64,000 nucleotides of DNA from Glutamicibacter soli (GCF_003309065.1 NZ_POAF01000002.1:600513-664512); one strand, 5' to 3'. Counted from the stretch's first letter, positions 28,762 to 39,305 are shown. Program-made: numbers and translations. Notes: generated from the sequence alone by a model not told the origin.

Positions 28762-31143
28762 CTACTCGACAATTTCGAGGGGCGCGTACCGAAGCAGAAG
28801 TCGTTTCTCGGAATCCGGGAATTGGACCTTGGCCACGGTTTTGTCGCCAGCGCCTTCCAAGGCGACGACTGTGCCCAAGCCAAAGGCCGTATGCTTGACC
28901 GACTGCCCGACCTTAGGGATCACGATCTCCTTGTTCTGCACCACACGCTGCTTCGACACCGGAGCGGCGTTGTGTCCGCGGACAGTATTGTTCGCCACCG
29001 ACGAACCTGCTCCCCAATGGCTTCCGCGCTCGTAGCGGCTCGTGGCGAAATTCACCGAGCTGGAACCGAAGGACAGGCCCGGGCCGAAGGACGATCCCTC
29101 GCGCTTCCAGTCGATCAGCTGGGAGGGAACCTCTTCCAGGAACTGGCTGGCAGGGTTGTACTGCGCCTGTCCCCAGAGGCTTCGCTGCTCGGCACGCGTC
29201 AGGTAGAGGCGCTCGCGGGCGCGGGTCAGCCCCACGTAGGCCAGGCGGCGCTCTTCGGCCAGCTCCTTTTCATCGGTCATGGAGCGCTGATGCGGGAAGA
29301 CTCCGTGCTCCATGCCGGTCAGGAACACGACCGGGAATTCTAGGCCCTTGGCCGTATGCAGGGTCATCAAGGTCACCATGCCCTCGCGTGCCGCCATGGC
29401 TGCGCCCTCGTCATCGCTAGGGGCTTCCGGGATCTGGTCTGCGTCGGCCACCAGCGCGACCCGTTCCAGGAATCCGGCCAGGCCGCCCTCCGGTTCGTCG
29501 TTGACGTAGTCGCGCACGACGGCGACCAGTTCCGCGAGGTTCTCAACCCGGGACTCGTCTTGCGGGTCGCTGGAGGAACGCAGGGTTTCGAGGTATCCGG
29601 TCTGCTCAAGCACTGCTTCCAGCGCTTCGGCCGGGCCCGAGCCTTCGGCCACGATCTGCAGGTCGTCCATGAGCGCCACGAAAGCCGCGGTCATCTTGAT
29701 GCCCCGGGTGCCCAGGCCCGGAGCCTCGTCCGAGCGGCGCAGCGCTTCCATGAAGGAGATGCGCTCGCGCTCCGCCAGCGCGGCGACGGCGCCTTCGGCG
29801 CGGTCGCCGATGCCGCGTTTCGGCTCGTTGAGGATGCGCCGGACGTTGATGTCGTCTTCCGGGTTCACCAGGGCGCGCAGGTATGCCAACGCATCCTTGA
29901 TCTCCTTGCGGTCGTAGAAGCGCGTTCCGCCGACCACCCGGTATTTCAGATCGACGCGCATCAGCTGCTCTTCAAGCGCGCGCGACTGGGCATTGGTGCG
30001 ATAGAAGATGGCGATGTCGCCGGGGCGTACGTCTTCGTCGTCGTTCAGCCGCAGGATCTCCTCGGCGATCCAGCGGGCTTCGTCCGACTCGGACTCCCCC
30101 ACGTAGCCGACGATTTGCTCGCCGTCGCCGCTGGCGGTCCACAGGCGCTTGTCGTTGCGGTCCGGGTTGAGCTTGATGACCTCGTTGGCAGCGGTCAGGA
30201 TGTTCTGCGTGGAACGGTAGTTCTGCTCCAGCTTGATCGTCGCCGCGTTCGGGTAGTCCTTCTCGAACTCGATGATGTTCCGGATGTCGGCGCCGCGGAA
30301 GGCGTAGATGGACTGGTCCGAATCGCCCACCACTGTCAGTTCGCCCGGAGGGGTCTTCCCGTCGGGCCCGGTGAGTTCGCGAACCAGCGAATACTGGGCG
30401 TGGTTCGTATCCTGGTATTCGTCGATCAGCACATGGCGGAAGCGGCGGCGGTAGTTGTCCGCCACGGCCGGGAACGCGCGGAACATGTAGACGACCTGGC
30501 CGATCAAGTCGTCGAAGTCCAACGCGTTCGCCGCCCGCAGGCGCTGGGTGTAGCCGCGGTAGACCTCGGAGACGGCCCGGGAGAAGGGGTCGTTCGTGTT
30601 GATGGTGGCCGCGTAGTCCTCGTCGTCGATCAGCTCGTTCTTCAACGAGGAGATCTTGTGCGCGATCGCCTTGGGCGTGAAGCGCTTCGGGTCGATCTCC
30701 AACCCCTTGGAAACCAGGGTGATCAGTCGCAGCGAATCCGCCGAGTCGTAGATCGAGAAGTTCGACTTCAAGCCGATGGTGGCAGCTTCGCGGCGCAGGA
30801 TGCGCACGCACGACGAGTGGAACGTGGAGATCCACATCTTCTTCGCCTGGTCCTCGCCGATGAGCTCGGCGGCGCGTTCGCGCATTTCGGCGGCGGCCTT
30901 GTTGGTAAAGGTAATGGCCAGGATTTCATGCGGGCGCGAACGCCCCGTTGCCAGCAGGTACGCAATTCGATGGGTCAGCACACGCGTCTTGCCCGAGCCG
31001 GCGCCGGCGATGATCAGCAGCGGGCCCCCTGCATAGCGCACGGCCTCTTCCTGCTGCGGGTTCATGCCTACCAGCAGTTCGTCCGCGGTCGGCAAAGCCC
31101 GAGCTGTGGGTTCAGGAGCGAAGTCATCAAAAAGGAAATCCAT
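28762..31143 (-). CDS. pcrA: ATP-dependent DNA helicase PcrA/UvrD
   Basis: SF1A 3'-5' DNA helicase for repair and removal of bound proteins, 793 residues. Walker A is AGAGSGKT at residues 46-53; motif II is LIDEYQDTN; the motif TFHSS and VGLTRAR segments are present. The C-terminus has a serine-rich linker and a small Tudor-like domain (KHTAFGLGTVVALEG) typical of PcrA/UvrD1 that binds RNA polymerase. The start is ATG at 31143. A TAGACT box lies 9 bases before it, so the leader would be very short. Confidence 0.93.
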   Translation of the reverse strand: MDFLFDDFAPEPTARALPTADELLVGMNPQQEEAVRYAGGPLLIIAGAGSGKTRVLTHRIAYLLATGRSRPHEILAITFTNKAAAEMRERAAELIGEDQAKKMWISTFHSSCVRILRREAATIGLKSNFSIYDSADSLRLITLVSKGLEIDPKRFTPKAIAHKISSLKNELIDDEDYAATINTNDPFSRAVSEVYRGYTQRLRAANALDFDDLIGQVVYMFRAFPAVADNYRRRFRHVLIDEYQDTNHAQYSLVRELTGPDGKTPPGELTVVGDSDQSIYAFRGADIRNIIEFEKDYPNAATIKLEQNYRSTQNILTAANEVIKLNPDRNDKRLWTASGDGEQIVGYVGESESDEARWIAEEILRLNDDEDVRPGDIAIFYRTNAQSRALEEQLMRVDLKYRVVGGTRFYDRKEIKDALAYLRALVNPEDDINVRRILNEPKRGIGDRAEGAVAALAERERISFMEALRRSDEAPGLGTRGIKMTAAFVALMDDLQIVAEGSGPAEALEAVLEQTGYLETLRSSSDPQDESRVENLAELVAVVRDYVNDEPEGGLAGFLERVALVADADQIPEAPSDDEGAAMAAREGMVTLMTLHTAKGLEFPVVFLTGMEHGVFPHQRSMTDEKELAEERRLAYVGLTRARERLYLTRAEQRSLWGQAQYNPASQFLEEVPSQLIDWKREGSSFGPGLSFGSSSVNFATSRYERGSHWGAGSSVANNTVRGHNAAPVSKQRVVQNKEIVIPKVGQSVKHTAFGLGTVVALEGAGDKTVAKVQFPDSEKRLLLRYAPLEIVE

Positions 31144-31231
31144 GGTGTAGCCAGTCTACGTGCCGCATTGGACAGTATCGTGATGCCGGCCGAGCGAACC
31201 GGGACACAGCCTACCGGGCATAATGGAAGGT

Positions 31232-31897
31232 ATGGCAAAGAAGGTCAGGAAGTCCAAGGAATACCGCAAACCCTCCCAGTTCGTCGAACAGCAGGGTGAG
31301 GCTCTGGACCGGAAGCTGAACAAATACAACGTCCAAAGCACTTCCCACGAGAACAAATCCAATCCCATGCTGCTGATCTCCGCTGGATTGGCCATCAGTC
31401 TTTTTCTGTTTATCTATCTCCACGGGATGGCGTTGAGCCAGATGACCGATCTCAGCAACAACCTGTCCATGCCGGACCAGCGGGTCTTCGGCTACACGGT
31501 GGAGGATATTGAAGCGCTGCGCAGCGCCATGGACGAGGACGCCCGGGGGCAGCTGAACTACGTTCACAAGACCGCCGGCATGCTCTTCCCGCTGTTCACC
31601 GCCGCCATGAGCATGCTGCTGTTCATCCGCTGGATTCCGAACCGCCGGACCCGGTTGCTGGCGTGGTGCGCCCCCTTGGGGTTCGCCGTGGCGGATATCG
31701 TGGAGAACTTCGCTATCGATGCCCTGTTCACCGCCAACGAGGTGACTGCCGGAGCGGTCATGTTCGCATCGATCCTCACCACGATTCGTTGGGCGTTGCT
31801 GATCATCACCGCTGGGTTGATCATCGGGCTCGGACTGTCCCGGGCCAACCGGTCGTTGAAGCGCAAGATGGCCGAGGTCCGCGACCAGAGCTCCTAG
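31232..31897 (+). CDS. Membrane protein with four predicted helices, unknown function
   Basis: Predicted 221-residue protein. The basic N-terminus (MAKKVRKSKEYRKPS) is followed by hydrophobic segments near residues 45-63, 114-132, 145-160 and 174-203. CATAAT at 31219-31224 ends 8 bases before the ATG at 31232, which I prefer over ATG 31223. The gene has no recognised domain. It lies between pcrA (divergent) and tRNA-Arg. Confidence 0.65.
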   Translation: MAKKVRKSKEYRKPSQFVEQQGEALDRKLNKYNVQSTSHENKSNPMLLISAGLAISLFLFIYLHGMALSQMTDLSNNLSMPDQRVFGYTVEDIEALRSAMDEDARGQLNYVHKTAGMLFPLFTAAMSMLLFIRWIPNRRTRLLAWCAPLGFAVADIVENFAIDALFTANEVTAGAVMFASILTTIRWALLIITAGLIIGLGLSRANRSLKRKMAEVRDQSS

Positions 31898-31910
31898 CGT
31901 GGCAGCGTGG

Positions 31911-31940
31911 TTCACGACAGCAAGTACCTAGTAGGATAGT
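31911..31940 (+). promoter_or_regulatory. Promoter of tRNA-Arg
   Basis: TTCACG (31911-31916) and GATAGT (31935-31940), 18 bases apart, are followed about 20 bases later by the tRNA 5' end. Confidence 0.4.
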
Positions 31941-31962
31941 CTTGTTGGTGTTTTCACGCCCA

Positions 31963-32036
31963 GCCTCTGTAGCTCAGTAGGATAGAGCGACCCTCTCCTA
32001 AAGGGTAGGCCGTCGGTTCGATTCCGGCCAGGGGCA
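31963..32036 (+). tRNA. tRNA-Arg (anticodon CCT)
   Basis: Acceptor stem GCCTCTG pairs with CAGGGGC. The anticodon loop CTCCTAA is closed by ACCCT/AGGGT. The T arm loop is TTCGATT. CCA is encoded at 32037-32039. Confidence 0.93.
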
Positions 32037-32042
32037 CCAATA

Positions 32043-32092
32043 CGAGAAAGGCGCTTCCCCGCGATATTCATCGTGCGGAAGCGCCTTTCTCG
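32043..32092 (+). terminator. Hairpin after tRNA-Arg
   Basis: 16-base arms CGAGAAAGGCGCTTCC and its complement, directly after the CCA end. Confidence 0.7.
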
Positions 32093-32123
32093 TCTGCCGC
32101 GTCCGGGCGTCAGCTCCCGGACG

Positions 32124-32163
32124 CGCCAAAGGGCGCGTTCCACGGGGAACGCGCCCTTTGGCG
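32124..32163 (-). terminator. Terminator of the ROK gene
   Basis: 18-base perfect arms around CGCCAAAGGGCGCGTTCC with a 4-base loop, just past the ROK stop codon. Confidence 0.75.
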
Positions 32164-32182
32164 GCCTAGCTGCGACGAACGC

Positions 32183-33412
32183 TTAGCGCAGCAGCAAAGC
32201 GGTGGCCTTTGGCGACAGCGAGGCGTCCATGACGACGCAGGCGCCGCCGACGGCGCCGACGTTGGCGCCCAGCGCGGAGGTGCGGGTGTCGATGTCGTGC
32301 ACCGTACGCAAGCCGAAGCGGCGCTTGACCGCTGCGTCGACGTCTGCGCCGACGAGCTCGCTGACCTTGTCCCACTGCGGACCGCCGAAGACAACCTCGC
32401 GGACATCCAGGGCGTTGGCCAGCTGGCCTGCGACTTCGCCAGCCATGACCATGGTCTCGGTGACCAGTTCCTTGGCCACGGCATTGCCTTCCAGCGCCAG
32501 CTCGGTGAGGCGGTTCATGCCTTCTGCGCGCTGTTCTGGGCCGAGGATTTCGTAGGCCGGTAGTTCCAGGCCGCGTTCCTTGGCCTTTGACGCGATGAAT
32601 TCGTAGGAGGTGCCGGAAGCCAGGCAGTCATCTGCACCGCACTCTTCGCAGAACACGGACTTGTGGCCCGTGGAGTAATGCCCGATCTCGCCGGCGTTGT
32701 TGCTCGAACCGTGGTGGACTTCGCCATCGATGACGATGCCGGCGCCGAAGCCGTGGCCGCAGTACACGAAGACGAAGTCGTCGGTCTTTTCTTCCTTCGA
32801 CTGCCACAGTTCCCCAACTGCGGAGGCAATCGTGTCCTTTTCGATGATGACCTGCAGGCGCAGGAGCTTGCGCAGCGGGTTGACGAGTTCGACGTCGGCC
32901 CAGCCGTCAAGCAGCGGCGGGTTCAGAACCACGCCTTCCTCGACGTTCACCGGACCCGGCACGGCAATGCCCACTCCGACAATATGCTTCTTCGGAACAC
33001 GGATCTCTGCGATCAGTTCCTTGACGGTGGTCGCCATCAGCTGCACGGTTTCGGAAGCCACTTCGAGGTTCGGGACTTCGATGCTGCGCTCGCGCAGGAC
33101 TTCGCCGCGCAGGTTCATGGCCACGAAGGTCAGAATGCTGGGGTCCAGATGGATACCGATCGAAACCAGACGGTTTCCTTCCAGCTCGAGCACGGTGCGT
33201 GGCTTGCCCGGGCCGGAAACGATGGTGCGGTCTTCGCGCACGATGCCGTCGTCAAGAAGACGACGCACAACATTTGAAATGGTCTGCGGTGACAGACCCG
33301 TCGAACTTGCCAGTTCGACGCGGCTGATTCCATCCGGTGCCCTGCGGATGGATTCAAGAATTACGGCTTGGTTGAAGTCTCCCAAGCGCCCTAGGTTGGT
33401 ACCCCGTCGCAT
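32183..33412 (-). CDS. ROK-family transcriptional regulator
   Basis: Predicted sugar-responsive regulator of 409 residues. The N-terminal winged helix (about residues 12-70, ISRVELASSTGLSPQTISNVVR) is followed by the ROK domain with the ATP-type glucokinase fold. The zinc motif CEECGADDCLASG matches the family's CxCGxxGCxE, with changes at the last positions. ATG at 33412 follows GGAGCATTA. A palindrome ATAGATCTAT (33422-33431) and an AT-rich stretch lie just upstream and may be its own operator. The effector sugar is unknown, and no sugar operon adjoins it. Confidence 0.85.
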   Translation of the reverse strand: MRRGTNLGRLGDFNQAVILESIRRAPDGISRVELASSTGLSPQTISNVVRRLLDDGIVREDRTIVSGPGKPRTVLELEGNRLVSIGIHLDPSILTFVAMNLRGEVLRERSIEVPNLEVASETVQLMATTVKELIAEIRVPKKHIVGVGIAVPGPVNVEEGVVLNPPLLDGWADVELVNPLRKLLRLQVIIEKDTIASAVGELWQSKEEKTDDFVFVYCGHGFGAGIVIDGEVHHGSSNNAGEIGHYSTGHKSVFCEECGADDCLASGTSYEFIASKAKERGLELPAYEILGPEQRAEGMNRLTELALEGNAVAKELVTETMVMAGEVAGQLANALDVREVVFGGPQWDKVSELVGADVDAAVKRRFGLRTVHDIDTRTSALGANVGAVGGACVVMDASLSPKATALLLR

Positions 33413-33599
33413 TAATGCTCCATAGATCTATAAATTTGATGGATCGATCTTTCCGTTCCTCGGCTTTCACCTGCCACCACCCACTCGGTCAAAAAATTGC
33501 GAGTAATAAGACCACGGCGAACAACAACTAAAAACGTTGGAGATCCACTTATGCACGTTACCACCTGCGACGGCTTCGCACACGCGATATTGTGAATTC

Positions 33600-34010
33600 A
33601 TGAAGAAAAAATTGACTATATCAGCCGCTTGTTTAATCAACAACCAAGGAGAAATATTGCTGGTCCGCAAACGCGGGACGAGCAAATTCATGCAGCCTGG
33701 CGGCAAACCCGAGAAAGGCGAGTCACCTTTACAAACTGTCATTAGAGAAATTAAAGAGGAGCTCGGTGTCGAGTTCGCACCGGACGAGCTCGAGTACCGC
33801 GGCGAGTGGCATGGCCCTGCCGCCAACGAGGCTTCGACCTCGATTCACGCGCATCTTTTTTCGGGGCGTTTCAGCGGCGAGCTCGAACCGTTGGCCGAGC
33901 TTGAAGAGCTGCTCTGGATCGATCCAAAGCAGGCGCTGCTGCGTGACGATCTCGCGCCGCTGCTGCGCGAGCACGTGCTCCCGTCGGCAATTGAACGCGC
34001 CAAGGCCTAG
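33600..34010 (+). CDS. NUDIX hydrolase
   Basis: Nucleoside-diphosphate-linked-moiety hydrolase of 136 residues. The Nudix box lies at residues 35-57 (GKPEKGE, then REIKEELGV), complete with the Mg-binding RExxEE core. ATG at 33600 is preceded by TATTGT ending 7 bases before it, so translation is probably leaderless. The first 60 codons are AT-rich and lysine-rich compared with the rest of the gene and with neighbours. The substrate is unknown. Confidence 0.85.
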   Translation: MKKKLTISAACLINNQGEILLVRKRGTSKFMQPGGKPEKGESPLQTVIREIKEELGVEFAPDELEYRGEWHGPAANEASTSIHAHLFSGRFSGELEPLAELEELLWIDPKQALLRDDLAPLLREHVLPSAIERAKA

Positions 34011-34040
34011 TCGAGGTCTCCCGCCTGCAGTTGCGCGGTG

Positions 34041-34535
34041 TCAGCCCGCCTGGAGGTAGACATCCCACGAATCGTGGATCTGGTTGAGCCCCGAGACCAG
34101 ATGCCCGCCATAGCGCGGGCGGTGCGGGGTGACGCGGAGCTGCCAGCCGAGCTGTGCGAGCATCTTGTCGGCCTTGCGGCTGTTGCAGGCCAGACAGGCC
34201 GCTACCAGGTTCTCCCAGGTATTCTGACCGCCCCTGCTGCGGGGAATGACATGGTCGATGGTATTGGCGGACTTGCCGCAGTATGCGCAGGTAAACCTGT
34301 CCCTACGGAGAACGCCCCTACGGGTGACATGATTCATCTCCCTGTAGGGGCGTCGTACATAGCGCTTTAAGACGATTACCGTTGGCCGCGGTAACTCGCC
34401 GTGAGCGCTGCGCACGGGCGACGAGTCATCCTGCAGGACGATAGTGGCTTTCTCCGCCATCACCAGCAAAAGGGCTCGACGGAAGGTCACCACGGCCAGG
34501 GGCTCGTAGCCGGCATTCAAAACCAGTGTTCGCAT
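34041..34535 (-). CDS. HNH endonuclease family protein
   Basis: Predicted nuclease of 164 residues. The His-metal finger region contains CAYCGKSANTIDHVIPRSRG followed by LVAACLACNSRK, giving two CxxC pairs and the HNH His-Asn. The N-terminus MRTLVLNAGYEPL is shared by a family of such proteins in actinobacteria. I chose the ATG at 34535, which follows GAAGGAA; the longer frame to 34571 adds residues without a ribosome site. The target is unknown. Confidence 0.8.
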   Translation of the reverse strand: MRTLVLNAGYEPLAVVTFRRALLLVMAEKATIVLQDDSSPVRSAHGELPRPTVIVLKRYVRRPYREMNHVTRRGVLRRDRFTCAYCGKSANTIDHVIPRSRGGQNTWENLVAACLACNSRKADKMLAQLGWQLRVTPHRPRYGGHLVSGLNQIHDSWDVYLQAG

Positions 34536-34712
34536 CTTGCAGTACTTCCTTCTTGAACCGATAGCCGCCATCTGGCATTGGTGGGGCTCGCGTTCCCTAC
34601 GGAGAGGCTCTATCGCAAGCCTAAAGGATCAGCCCTCTGCTATGTGAGGGTTCAAGAAAGATATTCTGCGAAGTTCATCTGCGAAGACCCAGATGTTCAT
34701 CCTGGTTAAAGG

Positions 34713-34751
34713 CATAAGCCGCCGAACGTCTTTCACGTTCGGCGGCTTATG
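34713..34751 (-). terminator. Terminator of the NlpC/P60 gene
   Basis: 16-base arms CATAAGCCGCCGAACG and its complement lie immediately past the NlpC/P60 stop codon. Confidence 0.75.
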
Positions 34752-34765
34752 GAAAGTTTTTAGGC

Positions 34766-35647
34766 TTAGCGAGCCAGGGTGTAGTAACCGTACAGCGGGT
34801 TACGGCTCACCGAGTGGATCATGGTGTCCACGGTTGGGTTCTGTGCCCCGATCATCTGACCGCCGCCCAGGTAGATGCCTACGTGGCCGCCACCGTTCTG
34901 GAATACCAAGTCGCCCGGCTTAGGGTTGCTGGTGCGCTTGAACTGGCCGGAACCCAGGATTGCCGAGGTGCCGCGGGCGATGTTGATGCCGTGCTGTGCG
35001 TAAACGTACTTCACGAAGCCCGAGCAGTCCCAACCCGATGGGCCGTTGCCGCCCCATACGTATGGAACGCCGACGTACTTGGCAGCGGTAGCCGCGATAC
35101 CTGAGAGGTTCGAAGTGTTGACCGAAGAGCTGCTCTTGGCCTTCTTCTTGGTGCTGGTCGACTGGGTGGAGTTCGACTGGGTGGAGTTCGACTGGCTGTT
35201 GACGTTCTGGCGGGTCACCGGAGCGAAGTCGTCCGAGGAGCTGCTGGAGGACGACTGGTTGGAACGGGTGGTCGGCGCCGTGGCGTTCGACGAAGTCGAG
35301 GTGACCTCGTTGGCCACTGCGATAACAACCGGCTCCGGCTTCTCGTCGGCGGTGAAGCTGGCGCGCTCGATATCAACCGAAGACTTCTTGTCTGCGGCAA
35401 CGCTGACAGCCTTGACTGCCACGCGCTCTGGGTTGATGGTGTCAACCGGAGCCGCGGAAACGTCGCGTGGAGCAGTTGCCTGGCCAGGCACGCCCAAGGT
35501 GATGATCAGACCGGAAGCTGCAGCTACGACTGCTGCCTGACGACCTACAGAGCCAGCGTTCGATGCAACAGCCTGCGAGATCGCTTCCAGAGAATTGGTA
35601 CGTGGCACATCGGCGCGGCGACGTCCATGAGTTTGACGCTTGGTCAC
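34766..35647 (-). CDS. NlpC/P60-family peptidoglycan endopeptidase
   Basis: Secreted or membrane-tethered cysteine peptidase that cuts cell-wall peptides, 293 residues. A basic N-terminus and hydrophobic segment (about 37-57) precede a long Ser/Thr/Asn/Gln-rich linker (about 115-180), then the catalytic domain. Catalytic Cys is C208 (GWDCSGFV) and His H255 (GGGHVGIYLG). GTG at 35647 follows AAGGAGAGG. The c-di-AMP riboswitch ends only a few bases before this ribosome site, so c-di-AMP probably controls translation or transcription here. Confidence 0.88.
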   Translation of the reverse strand: MTKRQTHGRRRADVPRTNSLEAISQAVASNAGSVGRQAAVVAAASGLIITLGVPGQATAPRDVSAAPVDTINPERVAVKAVSVAADKKSSVDIERASFTADEKPEPVVIAVANEVTSTSSNATAPTTRSNQSSSSSSSDDFAPVTRQNVNSQSNSTQSNSTQSTSTKKKAKSSSSVNTSNLSGIAATAAKYVGVPYVWGGNGPSGWDCSGFVKYVYAQHGINIARGTSAILGSGQFKRTSNPKPGDLVFQNGGGHVGIYLGGGQMIGAQNPTVDTMIHSVSRNPLYGYYTLAR

Positions 35648-35667
35648 TTTTTAAAGCCTCTCCTTGA

Positions 35668-35806
35668 TACCTACGAGGTAAGCTGTCGGGTTCGAAGTGG
35701 AGTTACCTCGGTGGATTCGAAGTTTCCTTCTCTTCCACTTCACCCCTAGGGTTGTTAGTTCAAACTAACGACCCGATATTGGTTCCCCCGCCACTGCCGT
35801 ACGAGT
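35668..35806 (-). ncRNA. c-di-AMP riboswitch (ydaO-yuaA) of the NlpC/P60 gene
   Basis: The minus-strand transcript contains the conserved parts of this riboswitch in order: GCGGGGGAACC near the 5' end, GGGGTGAAG, then GAACCCGACAGCTTACCTCGT close to the 3' end. It lies directly before the ribosome site of the NlpC/P60 gene. The class is well known upstream of cell-wall peptidases in actinobacteria. Confidence 0.85.
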
Positions 35807-35947
35807 TGTTTATAACTGCACATTGCGTGTTGGCAGTGCTCGGTTCTCACGCAATGTTGCTCAGGGAGATCCCCCTGGCACGCATATAAGCCTATAGGAT
35901 GATTTTCCAAATGTCACGTTTAGGTCACGGAATGGTGACGAAGAACG

Positions 35948-36973
35948 TTACAACCAGCCGGCTGGGTCTTTGAACTGCCCGTCGATTATGACGTCGAAGT
36001 GCACGTGGCAACCGGTGGAGTTGCCGGTGGTGCCGCTCAGCGCGATCAGATCTCCCCGCTTGACCTTGTCGCCCACGTTGACCAGAACCTTCGTGTTATG
36101 GCTGTAACCGGTTTCCAGTCCATCGCCATGGTCCACCATGACCCGGTTGCCGGAGTGCCCGGCCCACCCTGCGACGGTTACGGTACCCGAAGCGGAGGCG
36201 TAAACCTCAGTGCCGCAGGCCACACCGTAATCTGTACCACCATGGATCATGGTGCCAGCGCCGGTCGGGTTATTGCGGTGCCCAAAAGGCGAGGTAATGC
36301 GGTTCGACTTCACCGGGCGGTCAAGCAACCCGGACGTCGACTTGATGGCAGTGACGTTGCCGCCAGAGGCTGCCATAACCTCGGAGAGCTTCTCTTCTCC
36401 CGCAACATTAGGGTTCAGTTCGGAAGTCAGCGCTGCGCGTTCAACTTCCAGTCCAACCGATCCTGGCGCGGTGACGTCCACGACTGCGGAAGTTGCGGTG
36501 CGTTCGGCGGCAACGGCCACGTCGTCGCTGGACGAACCCGAGAACTGTGGCGCGATAGCGGCAAGGGCCAGGCCCGAAACTGCGGCAACTGCAGCGACTT
36601 TGTGGCTAAAGCCAAGTCGCGATGGTTTTTTGGTATCAGCGTCCAGCTGCGAGATGAACTCGACATTGCTCGAGATCTCTGCGGATTCAGGCTGGGCAGC
36701 GACTGCGCCCGGCAGAGCAATGACATTGCTGTCTGCATCTTCCAGCACCAGCATCTGGCGGGTAGGGGCGATGCCGTAGCGTGCGCGTTCCTCGAAACGG
36801 CGACCTACGTAGTTGGCATGCACCGGTGCTGCAGGCTCGATGGCAACAACCGATTCGCTCACCCGCGATGCGCGGCGTCCACCCGCACGCTCGGTAGCGG
36901 CAGCTGCGATTTCGCCAATCACATCCAGCTCAACAACGGCGGCGCGGCGGCCGGTCGTCTTGGTTTCTACCAA
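35948..36973 (-). CDS. M23-family metallopeptidase (LytM/lysostaphin type)
   Basis: Zinc endopeptidase of 341 residues acting on peptidoglycan. A long cytosolic-type N-terminus (about 1-123) is followed by a transmembrane helix (about 124-143), a linker, then the peptidase. The Zn ligands are H244 and D248 (IHGGTDYG) and the H323/H325 pair (CHVHFD). TTG at 36973 is the start: GAGAGGA lies 5 bases upstream, while the nearby ATG runs into a stop. It is preceded by a second c-di-AMP riboswitch. It forms a cell-wall remodelling pair with the NlpC/P60 gene downstream on the same strand. Confidence 0.85.
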   Translation of the reverse strand: MVETKTTGRRAAVVELDVIGEIAAAATERAGGRRASRVSESVVAIEPAAPVHANYVGRRFEERARYGIAPTRQMLVLEDADSNVIALPGAVAAQPESAEISSNVEFISQLDADTKKPSRLGFSHKVAAVAAVSGLALAAIAPQFSGSSSDDVAVAAERTATSAVVDVTAPGSVGLEVERAALTSELNPNVAGEEKLSEVMAASGGNVTAIKSTSGLLDRPVKSNRITSPFGHRNNPTGAGTMIHGGTDYGVACGTEVYASASGTVTVAGWAGHSGNRVMVDHGDGLETGYSHNTKVLVNVGDKVKRGDLIALSGTTGNSTGCHVHFDVIIDGQFKDPAGWL

Positions 36974-36990
36974 AACATTCCTCTCATGTA

Positions 36991-37103
36991 GCGCCTACGA
37001 AGTTAGCTGTCGGATTCGGCTCCTGAGAATGAGCCGGCCTGCTTTTGGCAGGACTTCACCCCTAGACGTAAACGTCGGAAAGTGGGTCCCCCGCTATTGC
37101 CCC
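36991..37103 (-). ncRNA. c-di-AMP riboswitch (ydaO-yuaA) of the M23 gene
   Basis: The minus-strand transcript has GCGGGGGACCC, then TAGGGGTGAAG, then GAATCCGACAGCTAACTTCGT, the hallmark order for this riboswitch, ending about 20 bases before the TTG start. It is the second copy within 1.4 kb. Confidence 0.8.
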
Positions 37104-37229
37104 ATAAACTGACTTCCCATCCGCGCGCAGGGCAATACTAGGCGTTCGCGCAATGTATGGGCCGGTGCGGGTCTAACCCCGTGCACCGTGTACTAACGTT
37201 ACCCGTCAAAAGGGAAAGTTACAATTTCG

Positions 37230-37928
37230 TTATCTTTTGTGGGACTTGACGAATACATGGCTGCTGACCTCTACCGGAAGCTCCAAGGCGCCCTCTACAC
37301 CCTGCACGCGCACGACGATGTAGTCTTCAGCACGCTCAAGGGTGACAATCGCCCCAGGGCGGATTCCGCCTTCATTCAGCTGTCCCAGCAGGATCGGGTC
37401 AGTCTGGATAGGTTCCGCGAGGCGCTCGATTGCCAGCGGTCCTTCCACTCCATCCAAAAGAGCCTGGTCAAGGTTCTGAACTTCCGATGAGATTTCGCTC
37501 ACTTTTGGCCCGCCAAGGACCTCCAAACCCGGAATTGGGTTGCCGTACGGAGAGACCGTCGGCTTCCCCAGCAAGTCGTAGAGCCGGCGCTCGACGCGCT
37601 CGCTCATGACGTGCTCCCAGCGGCAGGCTTCTTCGTGGACGTACTCCCAGTCGAGCCCGATCATGTCTGCCAGCAGTCGTTCAGCAAGGCGGTGCTTGCG
37701 CATGACGCTCGTTGCCAGTTCGTGACCTTTCTGGGTCAAGGCAAGATGGCGGTCGGTGGAAACCACGACGAGGCCGTCTCGTTCCATCCGGGCTACGGTC
37801 TGCGACACAGTCGGGCCTGAGTGGCCCAGACGCTCTGCGATTCGGGCGCGCAAGGCCACGATTTCCTCTTCTTGCAGTTCAAGAATGGTACGCAGGTACA
37901 TCTCGGTTGTATCGATAAGGTCAGACAC
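37230..37928 (-). CDS. dtxR: DtxR-family metal-dependent repressor
   Basis: Iron- or manganese-sensing repressor of 232 residues. The N-terminal wHTH (HSGPTVSQTVARMERDG) and the metal sites match the family numbering: C102, E105, H106 (CRWEHVMSE) and H79, E83, H98. The C-terminal SH3-like domain ends FVKSHKR. GTG at 37928 follows AGGAGCGGCTGCC. As an IdeR/DtxR-type protein it would probably repress iron uptake. No operator was sought elsewhere. Confidence 0.88.
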   Translation of the reverse strand: MSDLIDTTEMYLRTILELQEEEIVALRARIAERLGHSGPTVSQTVARMERDGLVVVSTDRHLALTQKGHELATSVMRKHRLAERLLADMIGLDWEYVHEEACRWEHVMSERVERRLYDLLGKPTVSPYGNPIPGLEVLGGPKVSEISSEVQNLDQALLDGVEGPLAIERLAEPIQTDPILLGQLNEGGIRPGAIVTLERAEDYIVVRVQGVEGALELPVEVSSHVFVKSHKR

Positions 37929-38108
37929 GGCAGCCGCTCCTGGAAGTCACAACAATAAGTTCGTAAAAATAATGAGACGTCACTACACACTCTACTGGGT
38001 GCGCTGGACATATTCGTTACGGGGCCGGCCACCGAGGATGTCGTAACCCTCCGTCCGGTTTTTCTCTGAAACGCTCACGGTTTGCGAAGATAGTACTGAA
38101 ACGCCTGA

Positions 38109-39305
<1,197 letters not shown>

